This document shows, piece after piece, positions 35,519-44,120 of a stretch of 64,000 bases of DNA. Source of the stretch: Curvibacter gracilis ATCC BAA-807. Its GTDB lineage: Bacteria; Pseudomonadota; Gammaproteobacteria; Burkholderiales; Burkholderiaceae_C. The position numbers and the translations under genes are program-made. The DNA lies in assembly GCF_000518645.1 (NCBI RefSeq), contig NZ_JADZ01000029.1, positions 19,461-83,460 on the forward strand, given 5' to 3'. The notes beneath the pieces are model-generated. The model did no database searches, was not told the origin of the DNA, and saw nothing but the letters and a program-made list of their open reading frames with translations. Position 1 is the first letter of the stretch. Each line of letters begins with the position of its first letter.

Positions 35519-36247
35519 ATGACTGCATTGGCTCGACACCACTCCACGGCTCACACGGCCCCAACGGCCTATGCGCCAGCCCTGCCCACCGGCCCCGGCG
35601 CCGCAGCCAGACCCAAGGAGGGCGACATCTCCCTGGTCAACATGGCCGCCCGCCAGCGCATGCTGTCACAACGCATGATCCTGCAGACCGTGCTGGCCGC
35701 CCAGGGGCACGCCGGGCAACTGGCGGCCGCACGCAAATCACTGGACCTGTTCACCAGCAGCCAGCAGCACCTGCGCGAGACCGGCCGGGCCCTGCCCGCC
35801 GAACAGTCGCAGACCATCCTGCGCGCCTATGAAGGCCCCCAAGGCGCGGGGCTGACCATCGACACCTTCATCGAACAACTGCGCTCCACCCTGGACCAGA
35901 TCGAACGCCAGGACCGGCGGGTGAGCGACACCCTGGCCGCGCTGGTGGACAGCACCGATCGGGTGCTCGATGCCCTGAACCGTGCCACCACCGCCTTCGA
36001 CCAGGTCACGGCCGCGCAATCGCAAGCCATGATGCGCGAGCTGACCGGCATCGTGGCCTCGATCCAGACGGTGGCCCGCGAAGCCAAGGTGGTGAGCTTC
36101 AATGCCCAAGTCATGGCGGCCCGCGCCGGCCAGCACGGCCGCGAGTTTGCGGTGGTGGCCAATGTGCTGTCGGGCATCACGGCGGAGATCGACGGCCTGT
36201 CGCTCAAAGCGGTGTCACTGGCCGGGCGCCAGGGCGTCAAGCACTGA
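35519..36247 (+). CDS. Cytoplasmic P-box protein with truncated chemoreceptor signalling tip
   Basis: 242 residues, no signal peptide and no transmembrane helix. A NarX-type P-box lies at about 39-54 (LVNMAARQRMLSQRM, with Ala in place of the usual first Gly). A helical region follows, and then from about 177 to 230 a sequence like the MCP hairpin tip (VAREAKVVSFNAQVMAARAGQHGREFAVVANVLSGI). The canonical tip Glu and NLLALNAAIEAA wording are altered, and the long methylation helices are missing. ATG 35519 is chosen for the purine-rich GGGAAAGAGAAG upstream. It is nitrogen regulated by the sigma-54 promoter just upstream. Likely a soluble nitrate-responsive signalling protein; partner unknown. 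Confidence 0.82.
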   Translation: MTALARHHSTAHTAPTAYAPALPTGPGAAARPKEGDISLVNMAARQRMLSQRMILQTVLAAQGHAGQLAAARKSLDLFTSSQQHLRETGRALPAEQSQTILRAYEGPQGAGLTIDTFIEQLRSTLDQIERQDRRVSDTLAALVDSTDRVLDALNRATTAFDQVTAAQSQAMMRELTGIVASIQTVAREAKVVSFNAQVMAARAGQHGREFAVVANVLSGITAEIDGLSLKAVSLAGRQGVKH

Positions 36248-36272
36248 ACGGGCGCCGCCCTCCCCCTGCGCC

Positions 36273-37250
36273 TCAGGCCCCTGAAGGACGGGACATCTCC
36301 TCGCGGTAGGCGCTGGGGCTCATGCCATAGCGGCGCTTGAACTGCCGGCAAAAATGGGAGACATCGCCAAAGCCCCACTGAAAGGCAATCGAGGCGACCG
36401 GGCGGGCCCGCTCGGTCTGGGCCAAGGCCTGTGCACAATGCGCCAGCCGACGCACCAGCACCTCCTGGGTGAAGGAGTGTTCCCGCCCCTCGAACAGTTT
36501 GTGCAGGTAGCGCTCGGACACCCGGAAATGTGTCGCCACCTGGCGAACCTGCAGCCCAGGATCACGCAAATGGGATTCGATGTAGCGCAACATCGCGCCA
36601 TACAGTTCTTGGCGCAGTGACGCTGCGTTGGGCGCGTCGGCACCTGCCGTGCTCTGCAGGGCCGCCGCCAGCAAGGTACTCAAGTTGTCTGCCAGCACGC
36701 GCTGCTGCCCCTGGTCGAACACCACGGCCTGATCCGCCAGGGTCTGAACAAAATCAGCGGCCACCCGCCCCATCCCAGAATCCCGATTGAGGTGGCGCGC
36801 CGTCAACGCATGCGCAGGCCGCTCCAGCAGGGGTGAAAGGCTGGCATGCGGCACGGTGCAACACAAGGACTGCCAATCGTCATCGGCCTGTTCGATCTCG
36901 TAGGGGCGCGTGGTGTCCACCAGGTACAGGTCACCGGCCTGCGCGACGATCTCTCGCCCGTCTTGCCGAACCAGGCACCGCCCCATGACCTGCAGGTTGG
37001 CAAAAAAATACTCGGAGGGCCTTCGACTGATTTCCGGGCGGCCCCGCCGGACGCATTGAGCCCGCGACTGCAGGTGTGACACCCCCAGATCCGCAAAGGT
37101 GTTGCTGAGCACGCGGCTCGAAAAACCACTCTGGCGGTCCTGTTCACGCGGCACCACGCAATCCAATGCCGTGAAGGCCTCACACAGCACCTCTCGCCAA
37201 TAGGTGTACTGCTGCGATACCGGCAAATGCTGGGTGCTCCAGACACGCAT
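36273..37250 (-). CDS. AraC-family transcriptional regulator
   Basis: 325 residues. The N-terminal part (about 20-180) resembles the AraC-binding-like domain found in FeaR/XylS-type activators. The C-terminal two helix-turn-helix units span about 215-320 (RYIESHLRDPGLQVRQVATHFRVSERYLHKLFEG and PVASIAFQWGFGDVSHFCRQFKRRYGMSPSAYR). It is divergent from the acyl-CoA dehydrogenase gene with a 211-base gap, so it probably regulates that gene. Effector unknown. Confidence 0.92.
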   Translation of the reverse strand: MRVWSTQHLPVSQQYTYWREVLCEAFTALDCVVPREQDRQSGFSSRVLSNTFADLGVSHLQSRAQCVRRGRPEISRRPSEYFFANLQVMGRCLVRQDGREIVAQAGDLYLVDTTRPYEIEQADDDWQSLCCTVPHASLSPLLERPAHALTARHLNRDSGMGRVAADFVQTLADQAVVFDQGQQRVLADNLSTLLAAALQSTAGADAPNAASLRQELYGAMLRYIESHLRDPGLQVRQVATHFRVSERYLHKLFEGREHSFTQEVLVRRLAHCAQALAQTERARPVASIAFQWGFGDVSHFCRQFKRRYGMSPSAYREEMSRPSGA

Positions 37251-37461
37251 GGTCTGCCTTTCCGGGGGTGGATGAAGTCGGGCTGTCGATGTCCGCGATC
37301 AGCCATGGGGCCCCATTTGCAAGCATTTCCTGTTCCATGGCAAGCGGGTTGCACCCTGTGCCGAAAACGCCAAGGCGCGGTGCGCCATTGCCCAAGCCAA
37401 CGCGGCAGACCCTCCCCAGAATCGATGACGGAATCACCCTCACCCCACCTCGGAGGACAAC

Positions 37462-38724
37462 ATGCCCATCGATTTTTCCATCACCCCGGACCAAAGAGAG
37501 CTTCAGCAATCTGCCCGGCGCTTTGCGCACCAGGTCTTGCGCGGAGTGGCCCCCGCCATTCGCCATCTGCCCACCCCCGACGAGCGCTTTCTGGCCACCC
37601 GCCCCTTCTACGAGGAACTGGTCCAGGCCGGCTTCATGCGGCGACTGGTGCCCGCCCCTTTCGGGGGCGATGGCCAAGGCATGGTCGAGATGGCGGTGAT
37701 CACCGAGGAGTTCCACGCCATCGACGTGAATGTGTCGCTCACGGCGCTGGCCAATCTGCTCGGTCTCACCCCCTTGTTGATCGCCGGCCATGCCGAGCTC
37801 CAGGCCCGTTGTCTGGCCCCATTTCTGATCCGATCCGGCGCACCCCTGGCTGGCTTTGCCTCCAGCGAGCCCGGTGGCAGCGCCAACTTCACCTCCCCAC
37901 CGCCCGGCGAGGGCGTGCGGACCGTGGCACGCCGGGAGGGCGAGCACTGGATCGTGGACGGCGCCAAGCAATGGGTTTCCAGCGCCACAGGCTGGGATGG
38001 CCGAGGCGCCGACGTGCTGTGCCTGGTCTGCCGCACCGACCCCCTGGCCGAGGCCGGGCAGGCCTTGTCGGTGCTGGCGGCAGAGCGCCCCACGGGGGGC
38101 TGGGAGCCGGACTGCTTTCGCCATGTGCACAGCTTCGACACCCTGGGCCACCGCGGACACCTCACCCCGCGCTTCAGCCTGCAAGGCCTGCGCATCCCTG
38201 CGGGCAACCTGGTCGGCCCCCAAGGTGGGGGCCAAGCCTTGGTCGAAGCCAGCTTCTCGGGCACGGCCGCCCTGGTCGGGGTGATGGCCCTGGCGTTGAT
38301 GCGGGCCGCCTTCGACTTTGCATTGAATTTTGCGCGCACGGAAAAGTGCGGCGGTGTGCTGCCCATCCTGGAGCATCAGGCGGTGGGCTACGCGCTGGCA
38401 GACGCCAAGATGGCCATCGAGGCCGTGCGCAGCCTGAGCTACCGGGCCTGCCAGGCGCAGGACATTCAAGCACCTGGCGCCCACGAGTTGTCGCTGCAGG
38501 CCAAGGTCTTTGGCTCGGAAACAGCCGTTCGAGTGATCACCGACCTGATGCGGGTGGTCGGGGTGAACAGCTACGACCATGCACTGCCTCTGGCGGGCTT
38601 GCTGCAGGATGCACTGGCTTTGCCGATTTTTGACGGTGGCAACATGGGCATCCGGCGCCGCCAGTTGCACGACATGATGCGTGCGCCAGGCTACGACCCT
38701 CTGGGCGCCTCAGGAGGCGCCTGA
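37462..38724 (+). CDS. Acyl-CoA dehydrogenase-like flavoprotein
   Basis: 420 residues with the usual three-domain layout. The N-terminal helical domain begins IDFSITPDQRELQQSARRFA, the FAD-contact segment is AGFASSEPGGSANF, and the C-terminal helical domain is visible to GYDPLGASGGA. The position of the usual catalytic Glu (YEG in many family members) reads IFDGGNMGIRRRQLH, so Asp may replace Glu. Substrate unknown. GGAGGACAAC precedes the ATG. The 3' end overlaps the convergent DUF2752 gene by 15 bases. Confidence 0.9.
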   Translation: MPIDFSITPDQRELQQSARRFAHQVLRGVAPAIRHLPTPDERFLATRPFYEELVQAGFMRRLVPAPFGGDGQGMVEMAVITEEFHAIDVNVSLTALANLLGLTPLLIAGHAELQARCLAPFLIRSGAPLAGFASSEPGGSANFTSPPPGEGVRTVARREGEHWIVDGAKQWVSSATGWDGRGADVLCLVCRTDPLAEAGQALSVLAAERPTGGWEPDCFRHVHSFDTLGHRGHLTPRFSLQGLRIPAGNLVGPQGGGQALVEASFSGTAALVGVMALALMRAAFDFALNFARTEKCGGVLPILEHQAVGYALADAKMAIEAVRSLSYRACQAQDIQAPGAHELSLQAKVFGSETAVRVITDLMRVVGVNSYDHALPLAGLLQDALALPIFDGGNMGIRRRQLHDMMRAPGYDPLGASGGA

Positions 38725-39123
38725 CAACGCCCCCACCCCGATGCCCACCAAACGCCAGGCCCACTCCCCCAGCCAGAACACCGCAGCACCCCAGAGCAGC
38801 CGCCGCTCCAGGGGTGCCCAGCGCTGACGTGCCCCTGGGCCGGCCAGGGTGCGCCACCCCAGCCACAGCCAGGCGCCCAGCAGCAAAGGCAACAGGCCGG
38901 GCTGGGCCTGCCAGGCAGCCGCCCAGTCCCACCGGGTCAGCGCCTGGACCAGGTGCGTGCCCCCACACAAGGGGCAAGGGCAGCCCGTGAGGGCCTGAAA
39001 GCCACACACCGGCACCGCCTTGCCCTGCAGCAAGGTCTGGCTGAGGCCGCCGGCCACAGGCCAGGCACCCAGCCAGAGCACCCCCGGGCCCCAGCGCCGA
39101 AGTGCGGGTGCTGCCGTCATCAC
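38710..39123 (-). CDS. DUF2752 family membrane protein
   Basis: 137 residues with about three hydrophobic helices and the family cysteine motif GFQALTGCPCPLCGGTHLVQAL, in which the paired cysteines and GGT are characteristic of DUF2752. Function unknown. It overlaps its upstream neighbour by four bases (ATGA), indicating a two-gene operon, and ends inside the tail of the convergent dehydrogenase gene. Confidence 0.85.
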   Translation of the reverse strand: MMTAAPALRRWGPGVLWLGAWPVAGGLSQTLLQGKAVPVCGFQALTGCPCPLCGGTHLVQALTRWDWAAAWQAQPGLLPLLLGAWLWLGWRTLAGPGARQRWAPLERRLLWGAAVFWLGEWAWRLVGIGVGALSGAS

Positions 39124-39689
39124 AGCGCGATGACCACCCGGGGGTCACCCGACATCTGGCGCGCCATGTGATAGGCCCCCAGGTAGGCCAGCGGCAGGGT
39201 CAGCAGCACGCCCACACCGCACAGCAGGGCACCGATGCCGGCGAACACCGAGATCAGAAAGCTGCAGATCAGGGCCATGAACAGGTTGGGCCGCAGCTGG
39301 CCCCAGGCCGTCTTGATGGCCTGGATGGCGTCTTTCTCGCCGTCGGCCACCTCATGCAGGGCCAGGGGCACCAGGGGCAGCAGCAGCAGACCCGGCAGCA
39401 CGCAGAAGCAAAAGCCCACGGCGACCAGGATGCCCGCCAGCAGGGCCGCCAGCAAGGCGGGCCCGAAATCATCAAAACCCCTGAACACATCGGTGAAGCT
39501 GACCGGCTGGCCGGCCTCCTCGGCCCGCATCATGCGCATGTAGCCCACCAGCAGGGGGCCCGTCAGCAGGCCGAAAAACAGGTTGCCGATGGCCGTGACC
39601 AGCACCGTGGCCACGATGTGGGTCAGCATGTTCTTGCGGTACTGGGCCCAGGCCGCGCCCAGGCAGTCGCCGATGTTCAGAGTTGCCAT
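39120..39689 (-). CDS. Integral membrane protein of unknown function
   Basis: 189 residues, about four to five hydrophobic helices, beginning MATLNIGDCLGAAWAQYRKNMLTHIVATVLVTAIGNL. The layout resembles small membrane proteins of the YIP1/glycerophosphodiesterase-membrane-domain type, but I cannot name a family with confidence. GGAGGGAATTCC lies just before the chosen ATG. Translationally coupled to the DUF2752 gene, suggesting a shared role at the membrane. Confidence 0.8.
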   Translation of the reverse strand: MATLNIGDCLGAAWAQYRKNMLTHIVATVLVTAIGNLFFGLLTGPLLVGYMRMMRAEEAGQPVSFTDVFRGFDDFGPALLAALLAGILVAVGFCFCVLPGLLLLPLVPLALHEVADGEKDAIQAIKTAWGQLRPNLFMALICSFLISVFAGIGALLCGVGVLLTLPLAYLGAYHMARQMSGDPRVVIAL

Positions 39690-39851
39690 GGAATTCCCTC
39701 CGGTTGTTGAAATAGGAAACCTGATTCTCCCGATCGCCGCCCGCTTGCCAAGCGCTTTCACCCGGCCGATGACCCGCGATGACGGGCAGGCTGACGATAA
39801 TCAAGCCTTTTGCCGCGGGGCCCCAGGCCCCGTGTTGCCCTGGAGCCTGGT

Positions 39852-41081
39852 TTGAATGTCGATGCCGTGATCGTGGGAGCCGGAGCCGCCGGCCTGTTCT
39901 GTGCCGGAGTGGCCGCGCAACGCGGTTTGCGCGTGCTGCTGGTGGACCATGCGGAGAAAGTGGCCGAGAAGATCCGCATCTCGGGCGGGGGCCGCTGCAA
40001 CTTCACCAACCGTGACGCCAGCCCGGCCAACTTCCTGGGCGCCAACCCCCACTTCTGCCGCAGCGCCCTGAGCCGCTTCACGCCACAAGACTTTGTCGCT
40101 TTGATCAAGCGCCACGACATTCCTTTTCACGAAAAGCACAAGGGCCAGCTGTTCTGCGACCGCTCGGCCGAGGACATCATCCAGATGCTGCTGCGCGAAT
40201 GCGAGGCCGGCGCCGCCGGTGGCAGCGTCACGCGCTGGCAGGGTTGTGGCGTGAAGGCCGTGCGCAGCAGCGAAAGCGATGGCGGCACCACCTATGAGAT
40301 CGACACCGACCAGGGCACGGTGCGCAGCCCCAGCCTGGTGATCGCCACGGGTGGCCTGTCCATCCCCAAGATCGGGGCCACCGACTTCGGCTACCGGGTG
40401 GCCCGCCAGTTCGGCCTGCGCCTGGTCGAGCAGCGGCCCGGCCTGGTGCCCCTGACCTTCGACGGCGCCGCCTGGCAGCCTTATGCGCAACTGGCCGGGC
40501 TGGCCCTGCCGGTGGCGATGGAGACCGGCGCCAAGAAAAGCCGCGGGCATTTTCTGGAAGACCTGCTGTTCACCCACCGCGGCCTGTCGGGCCCGGCCGT
40601 GCTGCAGATCTCGAGCTACTGGCAGGCCGGCACCCCCATCCGCATCAACCTGATGCCCGAGCTGGACCTGCCCGAAACCCTGGCCCGCGCCAAGGCGGTG
40701 TCACGCAAGCTGCTGGTCAACGAGCTGGCGCACAGCCTGCCCAGCCGCCTGGCCGAAGCCTGGGTGCAGCAGGACCCGGCTCTGCAGCGCCCTTGCAACG
40801 AGGTGGGCGACAAGGCCTTGAACACCCTGGCCGAACGCCTGTCGCGCTGGGAGCTGGTGCCCACCGGCACCGAAGGCTACAAAAAGGCGGAAGTGACCCT
40901 GGGTGGCGTGGACACGCGGGACCTGTCGCAACAGACGCTGGAGTCCAAACAGCCCGGCCTGTATTTCATTGGCGAGGTGGTGGACGTGACGGGCTGGCTG
41001 GGGGGCTACAACTTCCAGTGGGCCTGGGCCAGCGGCCATGCCTGCGCCCAAGGCCTGGCGGCCCGCGCGGGGCACGGCTGA
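39852..41081 (+). CDS. BaiN/YhiN-type NAD(P)/FAD-dependent oxidoreductase
   Basis: Flavoprotein of the HI0933/BaiN (RdsA) family, 409 aa. The dinucleotide fold is [23 protein letters not shown], followed by the family signature [16 protein letters not shown]. The C terminus has [32 protein letters not shown] infer a TTG start: GGAG sits seven bases upstream, and no ATG or GTG occurs between the upstream stop and the FAD motif except a distant one. Physiological substrate unknown. Confidence 0.9.
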
Positions 41082-41111
41082 TGCGGGCAAGGGCCCGGAT
41101 GCACAAAAATC

Positions 41112-41139
41112 TTGTTTGCGCAAGCCAGAACGCTATAAT
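41112..41139 (+). promoter_or_regulatory. Sigma-70 promoter of rpsU
   Basis: TTGTTT, a 16-base spacer and a perfect TATAAT -10 element. The predicted start (about 41147) gives a leader of about 100 bases before rpsU. Confidence 0.8.
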
Positions 41140-41160
41140 CGCAGGCTTTGCTGGCAAATG

Positions 41161-41192
41161 CCCCGCCGGCCTGATCAATTTTTTAGGCGGGG
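41161..41192 (+). other. Hairpin in the rpsU 5' leader
   Basis: CCCCGCC pairs with GGCGGGG around an 18-base loop containing six Ts. It lies in the leader between the promoter and rpsU. It could be a stability element or an autoregulatory site; no family is recognised. Confidence 0.5.
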
Positions 41193-41247
41193 AACCTCGC
41201 TTGTGGGCCCGATCTTCCCCGAGCACCTCATTGGAAAACATTACGTA

Positions 41248-41460
41248 ATGACCACCATCCGTGTTAAAGAAAACGAGCCCTTCGACGTCGCACTGCGTCG
41301 TTTCAAGCGCACCATCGAAAAACTGGGTCTGCTGACCGACTTGCGCGCCCGCGAGTTCTACGAAAAGCCGACCGCTGAACGCAAGCGCAAGAAGGCTGCT
41401 GCCGTGAAGCGTCACTACAAGCGCGTTCGCAGCATGCAACTGCCCAAGAAGCTGTACTGA
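41248..41460 (+). CDS. rpsU: 30S ribosomal protein S21
   Basis: 70 residues: [29 protein letters not shown] followed by the very basic C terminus [17 protein letters not shown]. Length and sequence are typical of beta/gamma-proteobacterial S21. The frame is open further upstream, but the S21 fold starts at this ATG, which has GGAAAA upstream. It has its own promoter and terminator. Confidence 0.96.
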
Positions 41461-41494
41461 TCGCAGCCCGCCTGCTGTTTCACAGCAGTCGCAC

Positions 41495-41527
41495 AACCCG
41501 CGCTCGGGACGCCAGGCGCGGGTTTTT
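41495..41527 (+). terminator. Intrinsic terminator after rpsU
   Basis: AACCCGCGC pairs with GCGCGGGTT and runs into TTTTTG, 35 bases past the rpsU stop. A weaker CTGCTG/CAGCAG hairpin precedes it. Confidence 0.85.
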
Positions 41528-41561
41528 GCATTCTGAAACCCAATTTCGAACGGAGAACACC

Positions 41562-42008
41562 ATGTCCCTCAAGGAACAGATCACCGAAGACATGAAGGCC
41601 GCCATGCGCGCCAAGGACTCGGAACGCCTGGGCACGATCCGCCTGCTGCAGGCCGCGATCAAGCAGCGCGAGGTGGACGAGCGCATCACCCTGGACGACG
41701 TCGGCGTAGTGGCCATCGTCGACAAGCTGATCAAGCAGCGCAAGGACTCGATCGCCGCCTTCGAGCAAGCCGCCCGCCAGGACCTGGCTGACAAGGAATC
41801 GGCCGAACTCAAGGTGCTGCAGGCCTACCTGCCGGCCCGCCTGAGCGCCGAAGAGGTGAGCGCCGAAGTCAAGGCCATCGTGGCCGAGCTGGGCGCCGCC
41901 GGCCCCGGCGACATGGGCAAGGTCATGGGCGCGGTCAAGACCCGCCTGGCCGGCAAGGCCGACATGGGCCTGGTCTCTGCCGCCGTGAAGGCCGCCCTGG
42001 CAGGCTGA
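41562..42008 (+). CDS. yqeY: GatB/YqeY domain protein
   Basis: 148-residue cytosolic protein of the YqeY family, homologous to the C-terminal tRNA-interacting domain of GatB. It begins MSLKEQITEDMKAAMRAKDSERLGTIRLLQAAIKQREVDERI and contains LKVLQAYLPARLS, both diagnostic. Downstream of rpsU, a common neighbour in proteobacteria. Exact role unsettled. CGGAGAACACC precedes the ATG. Confidence 0.93.
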   Translation: MSLKEQITEDMKAAMRAKDSERLGTIRLLQAAIKQREVDERITLDDVGVVAIVDKLIKQRKDSIAAFEQAARQDLADKESAELKVLQAYLPARLSAEEVSAEVKAIVAELGAAGPGDMGKVMGAVKTRLAGKADMGLVSAAVKAALAG

Positions 42009-42034
42009 GCCCCCACCAGCGCGCCCCGGCGCCA

Positions 42035-42067
42035 AGCCACCCGCATACCAAGGCGGGTGGCTTTTTT
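42035..42067 (+). terminator. Intrinsic terminator after yqeY
   Basis: AGCCACCCGC pairs with GCGGGTGGCT around an eight-base loop, followed by seven Ts. Confidence 0.88.
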
Positions 42068-42152
42068 TGTGTCCAATTGCAGCCGCCTGCACCGGCGCGT
42101 TGACCTTTTGGGGGGCTGGCGCGTTAATCCGCCAACACCCGACGAGACCGCC

Positions 42153-44048
42153 ATGATCTTCAAGCCCTCCACCCCACCCGGCCAGGCCTCGCTGGCCCGC
42201 AGAATTCGCCAGGCCTGCCAGGGCCTGATGCTCGGCCTGAGCCTGCTCGGTGGCCTGGCCCTGGCCCAGGTCGCACCGGGCCGCGTGGCTTACTTGAACC
42301 TGATCGAAGGTGTGGTTCAAACGGGCCAGACCAACGCACCCGACGCCGACATGGCGCTCTACAACCAGCCCCTGACCCGCGGCAACCGCCTGATCCCGGC
42401 CCCCGGGGCCCGGCTGGACATGAGCACGGGCACCAGCAGCTGGCGCATGGAAGGGCCGGGCCAACTCGACATCACCCAACTGGACGATCAAACCACCCAG
42501 GTGCAGCTGCGCCAGGGCCGCCTGGCCCTGCGGGTGCGCCAGCTGCTGCCCGGTGAGCGCATCGAGATCGACACCCCCAACCTGGCCGTGCTGGTGCAGC
42601 AGCCGGGCGATTACCGGCTGGACGTGAACCTGGAACAGGGCAACACCCGGGTCAGCGTGCAGCAGGGCAGCCTGATGGCCTATGGCGAGAACGGCGCCAG
42701 CCAGGCACTGCCCCAGGGCCTGCAATGGAATTTCGGGGGCCGTCTGCTGGCCCAGCTGCAAACCCCCGTGGTGCTGCGCCCCGACGGGTTTGACCAATGG
42801 GTGGCGCAACGCAACCAGATCGAAGACCAATCGCAGGCCGCGCGCTACCTGCCGCGCGAAGTCATCGGCTACCAGCAGCTGGATGGCTGGGGTGAATGGC
42901 GCACCGACCCGACCTGGGGCACGGTGTGGTACCCCACCGTCACCGTGAGCGACTGGGCGCCTTACCGCTATGGGCGCTGGGAGTGGATAGAGCCCTGGGG
43001 CTGGACCTGGATCGACGATGCGCCCTGGGGCTTTGCCCCCTTCCACTACGGGCGTTGGGTGCAGACCGGGCCGCGCTGGTGCTGGGTGCCCGAGCGCTAT
43101 GAACGCAACCGCCGCCCCAGCTACGCCCCGGCCCTGGTGGGCTTTCTGGGCACGCCGCAAGCGGGCTCACGCCCCCAGGTGCGACATCCGGATGTGGGCT
43201 GGGTGCCGTTGGCCCCCGGCGAGGCCTGGCAGCCGGCCTGGGGTGCCGGCCGGCCCGGTTCGGTCGGCAGCCTGCCGCGCCCGGGCGGCTACCTGAACCA
43301 GCAGCGCCCTGATGCCATCACCCACCAAGCCCAAGGGGGCAGGCCGACGTGGGGCCAACGCCCGGGCGGCGGCACGGCACAGCCCGGTGCAGGCCAGCAG
43401 CCGCAAGCCCTGCCGCGCCCGCAGGTGCAGATCGTGCCCGAGCGCCCCGCCTTCGTTCAACCCGGTGGTGGCAGCGTGAACAACAACAACCCCTGGCAGG
43501 GCCGCGACGGCGAGCGCCGCCCCAACATGAGCCCCGCGCCCGCCCTGCAGACCGGCCCGGAGTCCGCTGCCCAGCCACTGGCTCGCCCCGGCATCGTCCA
43601 GCAGGTGAGCCCCGTGCCCAACAACGCTCCGCGCAGCGAAGCGGATCGCCAGTGGCGCGAAGCCCAGCAGCGCGAGCAGCAGGAGCAGACGCAACGCCAG
43701 TTTCAACAGCAAGCCCAGCAACAACTGCAGATGCAACAGCAACAGCAGGCCGAAGCCGAGCGCCAGCGCCAGGCGCTGCAACAGCAGCAGCACCAGCAAT
43801 TCCAGATGCAGCAGCAGTTGCAACAACAGCAACGCGAGCAGGCGCTGCGCGATCAGCAGATGCGCGAACAGATCCAGCGCCAGCAGCAGCAACAACAGCA
43901 GTGGCAACAGCAACAGCAGCGCCAGCCCGCATCGGCGCCGCGCGAAAACCACGAGATCATGGTCCGGCCCGGGGTTCAGATCAATGGCGGCGGGCGCGTC
44001 GGTGGGCCGGTACCCGAACGCCCCGAGGTGCGCGGCAACACGCAGTGA
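42153..44048 (+). CDS. Exported FecR/DUF6600-type protein with Gln-rich tail
   Basis: About 631 residues. A signal peptide (MLGLSLLGGLALAQ end) leads into a FecR-like beta domain (about 40-210: VAYLNLIEGVVQTGQ, RGNRLIPAPGARLDM). A Trp/Tyr-rich DUF6600-like segment follows (WRTDPTWGTVWYP, WAPYRYGRWEWIEPWGWTWIDDAPWGFAPFHYGRW), then a Pro/Gly-rich linker and a C-terminal tail of about 100 residues in which glutamine dominates, encoded by CAG/CAA runs at about 43670-43930. The signal suggests the periplasm or cell surface. Function unknown. Confidence 0.85.
   Translation: MIFKPSTPPGQASLARRIRQACQGLMLGLSLLGGLALAQVAPGRVAYLNLIEGVVQTGQTNAPDADMALYNQPLTRGNRLIPAPGARLDMSTGTSSWRMEGPGQLDITQLDDQTTQVQLRQGRLALRVRQLLPGERIEIDTPNLAVLVQQPGDYRLDVNLEQGNTRVSVQQGSLMAYGENGASQALPQGLQWNFGGRLLAQLQTPVVLRPDGFDQWVAQRNQIEDQSQAARYLPREVIGYQQLDGWGEWRTDPTWGTVWYPTVTVSDWAPYRYGRWEWIEPWGWTWIDDAPWGFAPFHYGRWVQTGPRWCWVPERYERNRRPSYAPALVGFLGTPQAGSRPQVRHPDVGWVPLAPGEAWQPAWGAGRPGSVGSLPRPGGYLNQQRPDAITHQAQGGRPTWGQRPGGGTAQPGAGQQPQALPRPQVQIVPERPAFVQPGGGSVNNNNPWQGRDGERRPNMSPAPALQTGPESAAQPLARPGIVQQVSPVPNNAPRSEADRQWREAQQREQQEQTQRQFQQQAQQQLQMQQQQQAEAERQRQALQQQQHQQFQMQQQLQQQQREQALRDQQMREQIQRQQQQQQQWQQQQQRQPASAPRENHEIMVRPGVQINGGGRVGGPVPERPEVRGNTQ
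43670..43930 (+). repeat. CAG/CAA-rich low-complexity tract encoding poly-Gln
   Basis: About 260 bases of imperfect CAG and CAA codons, giving runs of four to six Gln broken by Ala, Arg, Met, Glu and Phe. The mixture of CAG and CAA makes slippage less likely than in a pure triplet repeat, but length variation between strains would be expected. Confidence 0.8.
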
Positions 44049-44055
44049 GCGCCAT

Positions 44056-44092
44056 GAAAAATGCCCCGGGCGCAGCAGGCGCCAGGGGCATT
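44056..44092 (-). terminator. Intrinsic terminator after pmbA
   Basis: AATGCCCC...GGGGCATT with an inner GGCGC/GCGCC helix; on the minus strand it runs into TTTTTC. It lies 28 bases past the pmbA stop and may also stop the convergent plus-strand gene. Confidence 0.8.
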
Positions 44093-44120
44093 CAATGCAG
44101 GCAGACGAGGATCTGGCGGC

